Assembly (NCBI RefSeq): GCF_011694815.1
Contig: NZ_CP050177.1
Coordinates: 1,736,001 to 1,800,000 of the forward strand
From: Streptomyces liangshanensis
GTDB taxonomy: Bacteria; Actinomycetota; Actinomycetes; Streptomycetales; Streptomycetaceae
Length of the DNA stretch: 64,000 nucleotides
Reading direction: 5' to 3'
This document shows, piece by piece, positions 52,929 to 60,413 of this stretch. Positions within the stretch are counted from its first letter, which is position 1, and every line of letters starts with the position of its first letter. The position numbers and the translations under genes were made by a program. Below the pieces are notes generated by a model, which was given only the letters and a program-made list of their open reading frames with translations, was not told where the DNA came from and did no database searches.

Positions 52929-54685
52929 CGCTCGTCCCCTCTGCGCCGCGCCCGTCCGGCCAGCGCGCGGGCCACGACCGGCGGCCCCACGACCACCCCG
53001 AGCAGCAGCGCCGCCGAGAGCGCCATCAGCGCGCCGCGCAGGCCCATGGACCCGTCGGACGCCAGGGTGACCGGGGTGCCGACCACGCTCGCGTCGCCCG
53101 TCCCGGCCTCGCCGGCCAGTTGCTCGCCCGTGTCGGGGTCGACCGCTCCCCCGGTCCCCGCGCCTCCCGCCGCCGCCCCGCCGGAAGCGTCCGGCGAGCC
53201 GCTCGTACCGCTCCCGCCCGCACCGCTCCCGGCGGGGTCGGTCGCGCCGCCCGAGGCGGAACCGCCGCCCGTGGCCGCCGAGTTGCCGCCCCCGGTGGAC
53301 CCGGAGCCCGAACCGCCGCTCGTACCGGCGGAGTTCGTACCGCCGCCGTTGCCGCCGTTGCCGCGGGCGGCCGGGACGACCGGAGTCTCCTCGCGCGCCG
53401 CGCCCGCCGTACCGGTGGAGCACTGCGTGGGGCCCCGCTTGTCGCACTCCTTGGGATAAGGCGCCTTCTTCGCCAGGGTGTTGGAGCCGTCGGAGGAGAA
53501 GGTGGGGTTGCGGCAACTGCTGATCCTGATGTCCCCGACCGGGGCGCCCGGGATACGCCGGACCTGGTCGAAGCCCGCCTGCACCAGGTTCATCGGCAGG
53601 GGCGAGTAGCCCAGTTCCTCCGCCTGCTGCTGGCCGTCGCAGAGGAAGTAGTTGGCGAAGGTGCCCAGCGACTTGCCCTTGCCGGTGGTGAAACCGAGTT
53701 CGGTGGAGGTCGGGACGATCATGTAGCTGTAGCTGGAGAGCGGGTAGGACCTGCGGTCCCGGTTGGCGTAGACGCCGTCGAGGATCTGGGTCAGGTAGTT
53801 CGGCGACTGCTTGTTGTCGTTGATACGGGCCTGCTGGAGCGCCACCGCGACACTCGACGAGGTCGGTTCGACGTAATAGCCCTCGCTGTTCAGCATCTTG
53901 GCGACCGGGAAGCCCGTCTTGATCGCGTACGAGTACTCCACGTACGTGATCGCGCCCTCGAAGCTGGACTGCTTGGTGAAGCCGGACACACCCAGCGAGC
54001 CGGACTTGGCGACGGTCGAGGAGCCGGGGATCACCGGGTAGTACGACGTCATCCCGCACGGGGTGGAGCGGCCGGCCCTGCGGCAGTAGTCGTTCCACAG
54101 CGACCCGTGCTTCTTGGCCATCCAGGTCGTGAACTGGGCCGTCGTACCGGAGCCGTCGGAGCGGACCACCGGCACGACGCGGCGGGCCGGGAGGGTGAGG
54201 CCGGGGTTGTCGGCCTTGATCTCCGGGGCGTTCCACATGGTGATCCTGCCGGTGAAGAGCTTGGTGATCACCTCGCCGGACAGCCGCAGGTTGGTGACCC
54301 GCTTCCCGCCGATCCTGAGGTTGTACATGAACGACGTGCCACCTGCGACGATCGGCATGTAGGCGTAACTGCGCTTGGTCGGCGGCACGTCCGTGGTGCG
54401 GCCCTCGGTCAGCCCGTACGGGATCTCCGAGACGCCGAAGTCGGAGACACCGTTCTTGAACTCCTCGCGGCCCACGGAGGAGCCGGACGCCGAGAAGTTC
54501 ACCGTGAGCCCGATGTTGGCGCCGATGTTGCGCCGCCACTGGTCCAGCGCGTTGGAGCTCCAGGTCGACCCCGAACCGCTGAGCTTGGTGTACGACGCGG
54601 CCCACGCCGGCGGACGCACGGCGGCCAGCGCGCAGGCCAGCGCCGCGAGTAACACGAGCGTGCGGGTGAGCGGTACGGGTCTCAC
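52925..54685 (-). CDS. pstS: PstS phosphate-binding protein with Gly-rich stalk and membrane anchor
   Basis: Substrate-binding protein of the PstCA importer. The 586 residues have a signal peptide (about 1-29), a complete PstS fold (about 30-395) with LSGSGSTWSSNALDQWR, SASGSSVGREEFKNG and VVRSDGSGTTAQFTTWM as ligand-binding loops, and LQQARINDNKQS. Unlike usual PstS (about 370 residues, lipoprotein) it then has a long Gly/Ser/Ala stalk (about 430-530) and a C-terminal membrane helix (about 555-575) with basic tail RRRGDER. GTG 54685 overlaps the pstA stop and follows GGGAG. So the binding domain is displayed outside on a tether. Confidence 0.9.
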   Translation of the reverse strand: MRPVPLTRTLVLLAALACALAAVRPPAWAASYTKLSGSGSTWSSNALDQWRRNIGANIGLTVNFSASGSSVGREEFKNGVSDFGVSEIPYGLTEGRTTDVPPTKRSYAYMPIVAGGTSFMYNLRIGGKRVTNLRLSGEVITKLFTGRITMWNAPEIKADNPGLTLPARRVVPVVRSDGSGTTAQFTTWMAKKHGSLWNDYCRRAGRSTPCGMTSYYPVIPGSSTVAKSGSLGVSGFTKQSSFEGAITYVEYSYAIKTGFPVAKMLNSEGYYVEPTSSSVAVALQQARINDNKQSPNYLTQILDGVYANRDRRSYPLSSYSYMIVPTSTELGFTTGKGKSLGTFANYFLCDGQQQAEELGYSPLPMNLVQAGFDQVRRIPGAPVGDIRISSCRNPTFSSDGSNTLAKKAPYPKECDKRGPTQCSTGTAGAAREETPVVPAARGNGGNGGGTNSAGTSGGSGSGSTGGGNSAATGGGSASGGATDPAGSGAGGSGTSGSPDASGGAAAGGAGTGGAVDPDTGEQLAGEAGTGDASVVGTPVTLASDGSMGLRGALMALSAALLLGVVVGPPVVARALAGRARRRGDER

Positions 54686-55977
54686 TGGGAACTCCCTGCG
54701 TCTGTAACGGATTTCGGGGCGGCCTGCGCCTGGTCGGGCGGGCCGGCCCCGTCACGTGCGGCCGCCCCGCCGGGCACGGCCGCCCTGTCTCGCACGGCGG
54801 CGCGTGCGGCGAACCGCTGGGCGTCCTTGCGGGACGCCTGTACGCGGCGGTGCTCCTGGCCGCGGCTGAGCCGGCCCGAATTCCGGCCGCCGATCACCCG
54901 CGCGAGGACGAACAGCAGCAGGACCAGGCTCATGAGGGCCGCCGCCGTGCCGAACCCCCGGGCGATCATGGTGGGTTCGGGCGACTTGACGAACTCGAAG
55001 ACGGCCAGCGGGAGCGAGACCTGCGGCCCGTTGAAGGGGTTCGCGTTGAGCTCGGCGGTGAATCCGGCGGTCAGCAGCACCGGGGAGGTCTCCCCGACGC
55101 CGCGCGCCGTGCCGAGGATCACCGCGGTGGTCAGTCCGGACCGGGTGGTGGGCAGGACGACGTGCCACACCGTGCGCCAGCGGGACGTGCCGAGGGCGTA
55201 CGACGCCTCGCGCAGGGTGCCGGGGACGAGGCGGATGACCACGTCGGAGGCCCGGATGATGATCGGCAGCATCATCACCGCGAGCGCGAGGGAGGCCGCG
55301 AAGCCGGACCTGCCGAGGCCGAGGGTCAGGATCACCGTGGCGTAGACGAAGAGGCCCGCGACGATCGACGGCAGCGCGGTCATCGCCTCCACCACGGTCC
55401 TGACCAGCCGGGCGAAGCGTCCTGGCACCTCGTTGAGGAAGACCGCGCACACCAGGCCGACGGGGACGGTGAAGGCGAGCGCCAGGGCGATCTGCTCCAG
55501 CGTGCCGACGACCGCGTGCAGGACGCCCCCGGCGGACAGCGGGTCGAGCGGGCCCGCCGCGCGCATGTCCTCGGTGTAGAAGTTGAGGTGCGGCAGCGCC
55601 TCGCGGCCCTCGAAGAGGGTGTAGACGACCACGAACACCAGCGCCACGAGCATGAGGAGCGCGAGGCTCTGGATCACCACCGCGGCGACCTTGTCGCGGA
55701 CGGCGGGGCCCGACTCGTCGAACGACACGAGGAGCGCGTAGAGCCCGAGGAACAGGACGTACGCGACAACGACGAAGCCCACGGCGCCGTTGAAGGGCAG
55801 CAGCCGGGTGAAGAACAGCGCGGTGAGCGAAAGCGACGCGGCGGCGGCGCCGACGAGGGCGTACACGTCGCTGCCCCGGGTCAGCGACACGTTGCGGCGG
55901 CGTTCGCCCGACTCGGCGGCGGGTGGCGGCTGTTCGGCGGGCAGGGTGGTGCGGGGGCGCGGGGGCGCTGTGGTCAT
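54682..55977 (-). CDS. pstA: Phosphate-type ABC permease PstA
   Basis: Membrane subunit of the importer. The 431 residues exceed the usual 280-300: an extra N-terminal cytoplasmic segment and three early hydrophobic stretches (about 35-130) precede the six-helix core, and a basic Ala/Arg tail (about 380-431) follows. The ATPase-docking loop YALGTSRWRTVWHVVLPTTR lies near 270-290, and TARGVGETSPVLLTAGFT is a typical PstA segment. ATG 55977 lies 12 bases after the pstC stop; its own stop overlaps the pstS start. Orientation and overlaps make pstC, pstA, pstS and the large PstS-like gene one operon. Confidence 0.93.
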   Translation of the reverse strand: MTTAPPRPRTTLPAEQPPPAAESGERRRNVSLTRGSDVYALVGAAAASLSLTALFFTRLLPFNGAVGFVVVAYVLFLGLYALLVSFDESGPAVRDKVAAVVIQSLALLMLVALVFVVVYTLFEGREALPHLNFYTEDMRAAGPLDPLSAGGVLHAVVGTLEQIALALAFTVPVGLVCAVFLNEVPGRFARLVRTVVEAMTALPSIVAGLFVYATVILTLGLGRSGFAASLALAVMMLPIIIRASDVVIRLVPGTLREASYALGTSRWRTVWHVVLPTTRSGLTTAVILGTARGVGETSPVLLTAGFTAELNANPFNGPQVSLPLAVFEFVKSPEPTMIARGFGTAAALMSLVLLLFVLARVIGGRNSGRLSRGQEHRRVQASRKDAQRFAARAAVRDRAAVPGGAAARDGAGPPDQAQAAPKSVTDAGSSQ

Positions 55978-55989
55978 GGCGGGGATTCC

Positions 55990-57000
55990 CTACTCGCTCG
56001 CCGCGCCGGAGCGGCTGCGGGCGACGATGGAGGACGCGGCGAAGTTGACGACGAGGGTCATCAGGAAGAGCGCCAGGCCGGCGGCCATCAGGGCGGACAT
56101 GCCGAACTCGCTGGCCTCGCCGTACCGCAGGGCGATCAGGGAGGAGATCGAGCTGGTGCCGCTCTGGAGGACGTGCCACTGGATGTCGAAGATCGGCGAG
56201 ATGACGAGGTAGACACCGATGGTCTCGCCGAGCGCCCGGCCGAGCCCGAGCATGGTCCCGCCGATCATGCCGCCCTTGCCGAACGGCAGGACCACGCTGC
56301 GGATCATGCCCCAGCGGGTGGCGCCGAGCGCGTACGCGCCCTCCCGCTCGCCCACCGGGGCCTGCGAGAACACCTCGCGCATGACCGAGCAGACGATGGG
56401 CGCGACCATGAGCGCGACGACGATGCCCGCGATGAGTGTCGAGGAGGCGTAGACGGTCGCGTTGGCGAGCGGGTCGCGCGGGTCGGCGCCGTCGACGGCG
56501 AGGAAGGGGACCCAGCCGAAGTACGTGGAGATCCAGCGGGCCGTACCGAGCACGTGGTTCTGGAAGAAGAACAGGCCCCACAGCCCGTAGACCACGGAGG
56601 GCACGGCGGCCATCAGGTCGACCACGCCGACGAGGGTCTGCCGGACGCGGGGCGGGGCGTACTCCGCGATGAAGAGCGCGCCGCCCACCGCGAGCGGTAC
56701 GGCGACCAGGATCGCCACCAGGGCGATGAGGATCGTGCCGACCAGTACGGCGGCGATGCCGAAGCGGCCGGCGTCCGGCTCCCAGGTCTCGGTGGTCAGG
56801 AAGGACCAGCCGGCCCGGGAGAGCGCCTGCCAGGCCCGGTAGAGCAGGAACCCGCCGACCAGCAGCATCACGGCGAGCACGAACCCGCCGCCGGAGCGGG
56901 CGACACCGCGGAAGATCCGGTCCGGCAGCCCGGGATCGGCGTACAGGCGTCGGGGCCCCTCGGACCCCGCCCCGGGGCGCTCTTCGATTCGCGTCGTCAC
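55990..57000 (-). CDS. pstC: Phosphate-type ABC permease PstC
   Basis: Membrane subunit of the importer, first gene of the operon. The 336 residues contain about six helices, beginning FVLAVMLLVGGFLLYRAWQA near 40, with AVPSVVYGLWGLFFF, the docking loop YALGATRWGMIRSVVLPFGK near 220 and GLGRALGETIGVYLV, all PstC features. GTG 57000 is preferred because CGAGG lies nine bases upstream; GTG 57009 has no room for it. Upstream lie GTTCAC motifs that may be part of a PhoP-type control region. Confidence 0.93.
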   Translation of the reverse strand: MTTRIEERPGAGSEGPRRLYADPGLPDRIFRGVARSGGGFVLAVMLLVGGFLLYRAWQALSRAGWSFLTTETWEPDAGRFGIAAVLVGTILIALVAILVAVPLAVGGALFIAEYAPPRVRQTLVGVVDLMAAVPSVVYGLWGLFFFQNHVLGTARWISTYFGWVPFLAVDGADPRDPLANATVYASSTLIAGIVVALMVAPIVCSVMREVFSQAPVGEREGAYALGATRWGMIRSVVLPFGKGGMIGGTMLGLGRALGETIGVYLVISPIFDIQWHVLQSGTSSISSLIALRYGEASEFGMSALMAAGLALFLMTLVVNFAASSIVARSRSGAASE

Positions 57001-57045
57001 ACCGGTCACCCTCGGGGCGGGTGATTGACACGTGCGCTCCGGTGT

Positions 57046-57091
57046 GTGAACGAGGTGTGCCCTAGGGGCAACTTCCGTTCACATCGTTCAC
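57046..57091. promoter_or_regulatory. GTTCAC motifs upstream of pstC (possible PHO box)
   Basis: GTTCAC occurs at 57077 and 57086 (plus strand) and once at 57046-57051 on the minus strand. Streptomyces PhoP binds GTTCACC-type direct repeats, but the 9-base spacing differs from the usual 11, so this is only suggestive. Confidence 0.3.
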
Positions 57092-57489
57092 CGGGTCTCC
57101 CCCGGTTCCCCCAACTCGTCTTCGACCAGTGCGAAATGACCGATCAGCCCGACGAACCGGCCCAGCGCCGCACGGCAGGTGGAGTACCTCTCGTACGTCC
57201 GTGAGGACGCCGCGACGACCGTTCCGTCGGGCAGGCGTAACCACCAGGCCCAGCCGTCGCCCCCCGGGCCGTGCTGGACGCCCCCGGCCACCTTGTCGAC
57301 CTGGGAGCACATCTCAGCGAACGCCCGCGCGCAGGCCGCGCTGTCCTCGAAGGTGTCCGCGGACACCCCGACCACGCGGCCGTTGTACGCGATGAGCCGC
57401 CACCCGAACCCGCCGGCCGGATCGGTGTCGATCTGACACCGCGCCCCGCCCGCGGTGGTGGCTCCGCCTAAACCGTCCGAACGCTTCAT
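57088..57489 (-). CDS. DUF1508 (YegP-like) protein with two TTA codons
   Basis: Small cytoplasmic protein built of two YegP/DUF1508-like halves: FGWRLIAYNGRVVGVSADTF and WAWWLRLPDGTVVAASSRTY, each a beta-hairpin followed by a helix with cysteines (SAACARAFAEMC, YSTCRAALGRFV). The family's function is unknown. The 133 residues are encoded with TTA at codon 7 (57469-57471) and codon 84 (57238-57240), both bldA-dependent, so synthesis is likely limited to late growth. ATG 57489 has GAGGGG two bases upstream. It lies just upstream of the pst-like operon. Confidence 0.75.
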   Translation of the reverse strand: MKRSDGLGGATTAGGARCQIDTDPAGGFGWRLIAYNGRVVGVSADTFEDSAACARAFAEMCSQVDKVAGGVQHGPGGDGWAWWLRLPDGTVVAASSRTYERYSTCRAALGRFVGLIGHFALVEDELGEPGETR

Positions 57490-57610
57490 GACCCCTCAGC
57501 TCCCCCCGCCGCGCCCTTGGTTGGGAACGGCAGGAGCAACCTAGTGAGACGAACGTGACAGTCGGACACCCGGGCGATCACCGAACGAACACTTCACCCG
57601 GATGTTGCCC

Positions 57611-58387
57611 CTATGTCCCCGCGGGGCGCCTGGTCAGCACGAGCGGGCCGGTCTCGGTGATGGCGACCGTGTGCTCGGAGTGGGCGGTGCGTGAGCCGTC
57701 GGCGGAGCGGATCGTCCAGCCGTCCGGATCGAAGACGATCTTGTTCGTGCCGGCGGCGAACCAGGGCTCGATCGCGATCGTCAGGCCGGGGCGCAGCTTC
57801 CAACCCCGGCCGGGGCGGCCGTCGTTGGGGATGTGCAGGTCCTCGTGCATCGTGCGGCCGATGCCGTGGCCGCCGAACTCCAGGTTGACGGGGTAGCCGT
57901 ACTCGGCGGCGACGGCGCCGATGGCCGCCGAGATGTCCCCGAGCCGGTTGCCCGGCCGCGCGACCTCGATCGCGGCCTCCAGGGCGACCTCGGTGGCCTC
58001 GATCAGCCGCAGGTCCGCGTCGGCCGGGGTGCCGACGACGACGGAGTGGGCCGAGTCCGCGGCCCAGCCGTCGACGCGCACCGCCATGTCCATGGACAGC
58101 AGGTCCCCGTCGCGCAGCTTGTAGCGGTGCGGCAGTCCGTGCAGTACGGCGTCGTTGACCGACAGGCACACGACGTTGCGGAACGGGCCGCGGCCGAACG
58201 AGGGCGCGTAGTCCCAGTAGCAGGACTCCGCGCCGCGCTCCTCGATCCGGCGGCGGGCGTGGTGCTCCAGGTCCATCAGGTCGACCCCGACGGCGGCGAG
58301 GTCGCCCAGCTCGGCGAGCACCTGGCCGACGAACTGCCCGGTGACGTGCATGCGCTCGATGTCTTGGGGCGATTTGAGCTCGATCAC
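57611..58387 (-). CDS. map: Methionine aminopeptidase, type I
   Basis: Removes the N-terminal methionine from nascent proteins. The 258 residues contain the five metal ligands: two Asp in LLSMDMAVRVDGWAADSAHS, His in FGGHGIGRTMHED, Glu in IAIEPWF and Glu in SEHTVAIT. GTG 58387 has GAGGAA five bases upstream. The type I family is present in most bacteria; Streptomyces often has more than one copy and this one is not next to ribosomal genes. It is divergent from a small XRE regulator, with an AT-rich palindrome between. Confidence 0.95.
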   Translation of the reverse strand: MIELKSPQDIERMHVTGQFVGQVLAELGDLAAVGVDLMDLEHHARRRIEERGAESCYWDYAPSFGRGPFRNVVCLSVNDAVLHGLPHRYKLRDGDLLSMDMAVRVDGWAADSAHSVVVGTPADADLRLIEATEVALEAAIEVARPGNRLGDISAAIGAVAAEYGYPVNLEFGGHGIGRTMHEDLHIPNDGRPGRGWKLRPGLTIAIEPWFAAGTNKIVFDPDGWTIRSADGSRTAHSEHTVAITETGPLVLTRRPAGT

Positions 58388-58458
58388 TGCGTTCCTCGTT
58401 CTCTCCGGGACAACGCGCCAGAGCAACCGTCCGGGAACGGACCTCCGGGACGCTGACA

Positions 58459-58472
58459 GGTATATTTATACC
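58459..58472. promoter_or_regulatory. AT-rich palindrome in the map-xre divergent region
   Basis: GGTATATTTATACC, a 14-bp palindrome with a TT centre, is exceptional in this GC-rich sequence. It may be the XRE operator and may overlap -10 boxes in both directions (TATATT and TATAAA). Confidence 0.65.
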
Positions 58473-58509
58473 AGCCGAGGGGATGGTTGCCGCCGGACAC
58501 CCGCCGACC

Positions 58510-58515
58510 TAGCAT
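58510..58515 (+). promoter_or_regulatory. -10 element for a leaderless XRE gene
   Basis: TAGCAT lies at -12 to -7 of the ATG at 58522, without a ribosome site. Confidence 0.5.
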
Positions 58516-58521
58516 GGCCGC

Positions 58522-58788
58522 ATGGTTCGCTACCCGCTCGCCCCCGAACAGATCGAGGCGGGCCGACGCCTGGGTTCGGCGCTGCGCGCCGCCCGGGCCG
58601 GACGCAGCCCCGTCGAGGTGGCGCTCGCGGCGGAGATCTCGCCGGAGACCCTCCGCAAGATCGAGACGGGCCGCCTGCCGACGCCCGCGTTCGGCACGAT
58701 CGTCCGCCTGAGCGAGGCCCTGGGCGTACCCCTGTCGGACCTGGCCCTCGCGTGGCGCACCGACCCGGCCCTCAGCCAGGCCTCCTGA
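58522..58788 (+). CDS. Small XRE-family helix-turn-helix regulator
   Basis: 88-residue single-domain DNA-binding protein: GRRLGSALRAARAGRSPVEV, AAEISPETLRKIETGRLPTP and FGTIVRLSEALGVPLSDLAL form the XRE five-helix fold. No partner domain is attached. The ATG has no ribosome site but an ideally placed -10 box, so translation is probably leaderless. The AT-rich palindrome 50-63 bases upstream is a likely autoregulatory site and may also affect map. Confidence 0.88.
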   Translation: MVRYPLAPEQIEAGRRLGSALRAARAGRSPVEVALAAEISPETLRKIETGRLPTPAFGTIVRLSEALGVPLSDLALAWRTDPALSQAS

Positions 58789-58810
58789 CCCCGCGCCGGA
58801 CCGGTGTGTC

Positions 58811-58858
58811 GTACCGCATCTCGTACGGCATGTCGTATTGCATCTCGTACGGCAACCC
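58811..58858. repeat. Four 12-bp tandem repeats
   Basis: Units beginning GTACCGCATCTC, GTACGGCATGTC, GTATTGCATCTC and GTACGGCAACCC follow each other without gaps between the XRE stop and the nucleosidase promoter. A related CGCATCTCGTA recurs at about 58886. Confidence 0.8.
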
Positions 58859-58893
58859 ATAACCCCGCACAGGGGTACGAACAACGCATCTCG

Positions 58894-58899
58894 TAGTCT
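58894..58899 (+). promoter_or_regulatory. -10 element for a leaderless nucleosidase gene
   Basis: TAGTCT lies at -12 to -7 of the ATG at 58906, without a ribosome site. Confidence 0.5.
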
Positions 58900-58905
58900 G
58901 GGCCC

Positions 58906-59490
58906 ATGCACCTCGGACGCAAGATGACCGGCGACCGCCCTCTGCTCGTCCTGGCCGTCCAGGAAGAAGCCCAGTACCTGGACACCTCGTTGCCCGTCCT
59001 GCTGACGGGCATGGGCAAGGTCAACGCCGCGACCGCCCTCGCCGCGACCCTCGCGCGGGGCCCGCTGCCGTCGGAGATCATCAACCTGGGTACCGCGGGC
59101 GCTCTCCGCCCCGGCCTGAGCGGCACCCATCTCGTCGGTACGGTCACGCAGCACGACCTGGACAGCGCGACCCTGCGCGCCCTGACCGGCCAGACCTACG
59201 GCCCGCCCCTCACCGTGGGCGACCCGGGCGGACTCACCCTGGCCACGGGAGACTCCTTCATCAGCGACGAGACCGACCGCGCCCGCCTGGCGGAGCACGC
59301 GTCACTGGTCGACATGGAGGGCTACGCCCTGGCCACCGCCGCACAACAAGCCGGCGTACCGCTCCGTATCGTCAAGCACGTCAGCGACGACGCCGGGGAG
59401 GAAGCCGCCCGAAGCTGGCGCGAAACCGTCGCCCAGTGCGCCCGGGCCCTGGCGGACTGGGCGCACCACAACGTCCCCTTCTACGCCTGA
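58906..59490 (+). CDS. MTA/SAH nucleosidase-like protein
   Basis: Likely 5'-methylthioadenosine/S-adenosylhomocysteine-type nucleosidase, releasing adenine. The 194 residues have LLVLAVQEEAQYLDT (with the catalytic Glu), VLLTGMGKVNAATALAATLA, INLGTAGALRPGL and the substrate-binding SLVDMEGYALATAAQQAG, then IVKHVSDDAGEEA with the catalytic Asp. It is about 35 residues shorter than classic MTAN, missing part of the central region. ATG 58906 fits the -10 box for leaderless translation; ATG 58924 is an alternative. Confidence 0.88.
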   Translation: MHLGRKMTGDRPLLVLAVQEEAQYLDTSLPVLLTGMGKVNAATALAATLARGPLPSEIINLGTAGALRPGLSGTHLVGTVTQHDLDSATLRALTGQTYGPPLTVGDPGGLTLATGDSFISDETDRARLAEHASLVDMEGYALATAAQQAGVPLRIVKHVSDDAGEEAARSWRETVAQCARALADWAHHNVPFYA

Positions 59491-59517
59491 GAGGGCCGAC
59501 GGCCGAGCGAGGGGCGC

Positions 59518-60357
59518 TCAGGGCGCGTGGTCAGCCTGTACGAACAGGGCGAGTACGTACCCGGCCTGACAGCGCGCGGCGCCGGGCGGGTTACGCCGCG
59601 TCGTGACCCGGTCCGCCACCAGAACGCCCAGCCAATGCAGGGCCAGCAGCCGGCGCAGGTGCGCCAGCCGGGACCGCTCCGGTGCGCCGAGGTCGAACTG
59701 GTCCAGGAACAGGGGCACGTCGAAGCACGAGTCGACCCAGGTGGAGGGATGCCCCGCGACGTCGGCGAGTTCGAGCGCGCGGTCGGTGCGCCCGGAGTCC
59801 TCGAAGTCGAGCAGCCGCACCCGCTCGCCGTCGTACAGGTAGTTGGCGAGGTTGCCGTCGGAGAGCCCGAAGACCGGCACCACCGCGCCGGGTCCGGAGA
59901 CCGACTCGAACGGGACCGCCGCCAGCCACTCCCGCCCCGCTTCGAAGGCCCGTACGATCTCCCGCTCCCAGGCGGCGTCCGCGCCGCCCGCGGCCCAGGC
60001 CCGTACCCGCCCGTCCACGTGCCCGGCTCCCCAGGGGGCCTCCGGAACACCGGCCAACACCGCCCCGGGCACCGCCGTGTGCAAGGTCGTCAACGCGCGG
60101 GCAAGACACCGGGTCGCCGCGGGGCCGACGTCGGTCCCGCGCAACGTGTCCCCGGCGATCCGGGACATCGTGATCCACGGCGGATCGGCACCGAGCCGTG
60201 CGTCGACCGGCCGGGGAGCGAGCCCGGGGGCGTACCGCTCCGCCAGGTTGAGCCCCTGCCACTCCCGCAGGGGCTCACCGCGATCCCACGAGGCGAACCG
60301 CTTGACCACCGTCCCACCGAGGACCTGGATGCCGTGGGTGCTGTCGACGATCGCCAT
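59518..60357 (-). CDS. APH-like phosphotransferase with altered catalytic loop
   Basis: APH/choline-kinase fold protein, substrate unknown. The 279 residues include PWITMSRIAGDTL near 60, the catalytic loop FGLSDGNLANYLYDG and the metal site VRLLDFEDSGRTDRALELAD. Where the family normally has His-Gly-Asp it has Leu-Ser-Asp, so the base Asp is kept but the His is gone. ATG 60357 follows AGAAGGG. It is convergent with the nucleosidase gene, 27 bases away. Confidence 0.85.
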   Translation of the reverse strand: MAIVDSTHGIQVLGGTVVKRFASWDRGEPLREWQGLNLAERYAPGLAPRPVDARLGADPPWITMSRIAGDTLRGTDVGPAATRCLARALTTLHTAVPGAVLAGVPEAPWGAGHVDGRVRAWAAGGADAAWEREIVRAFEAGREWLAAVPFESVSGPGAVVPVFGLSDGNLANYLYDGERVRLLDFEDSGRTDRALELADVAGHPSTWVDSCFDVPLFLDQFDLGAPERSRLAHLRRLLALHWLGVLVADRVTTRRNPPGAARCQAGYVLALFVQADHAP

Positions 60358-60413
60358 ATGCCCTTCTTCTACCAGCGGGACCGACTACCGCGAAGGGTCC
60401 TTGCGCGCTGCGG

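Noticed and set aside
49160..54685. Possibility that the three PstS-like genes are one gene broken by frameshifts
   Set aside because: Each has its own start, signal peptide and full-length product, and the larger two have complete anchors.
52929..54755. Continuous 1460-codon frame making the large PstS-like protein look fused to a longer N-terminus
   Set aside because: The part above 52928 is an off-frame reading of pstS; the real start is the ATG overlapping the pstS stop.
58811..58896. Repeats considered as a CRISPR array
   Set aside because: Units are 12 bp, contiguous and without spacers; no cas genes nearby.
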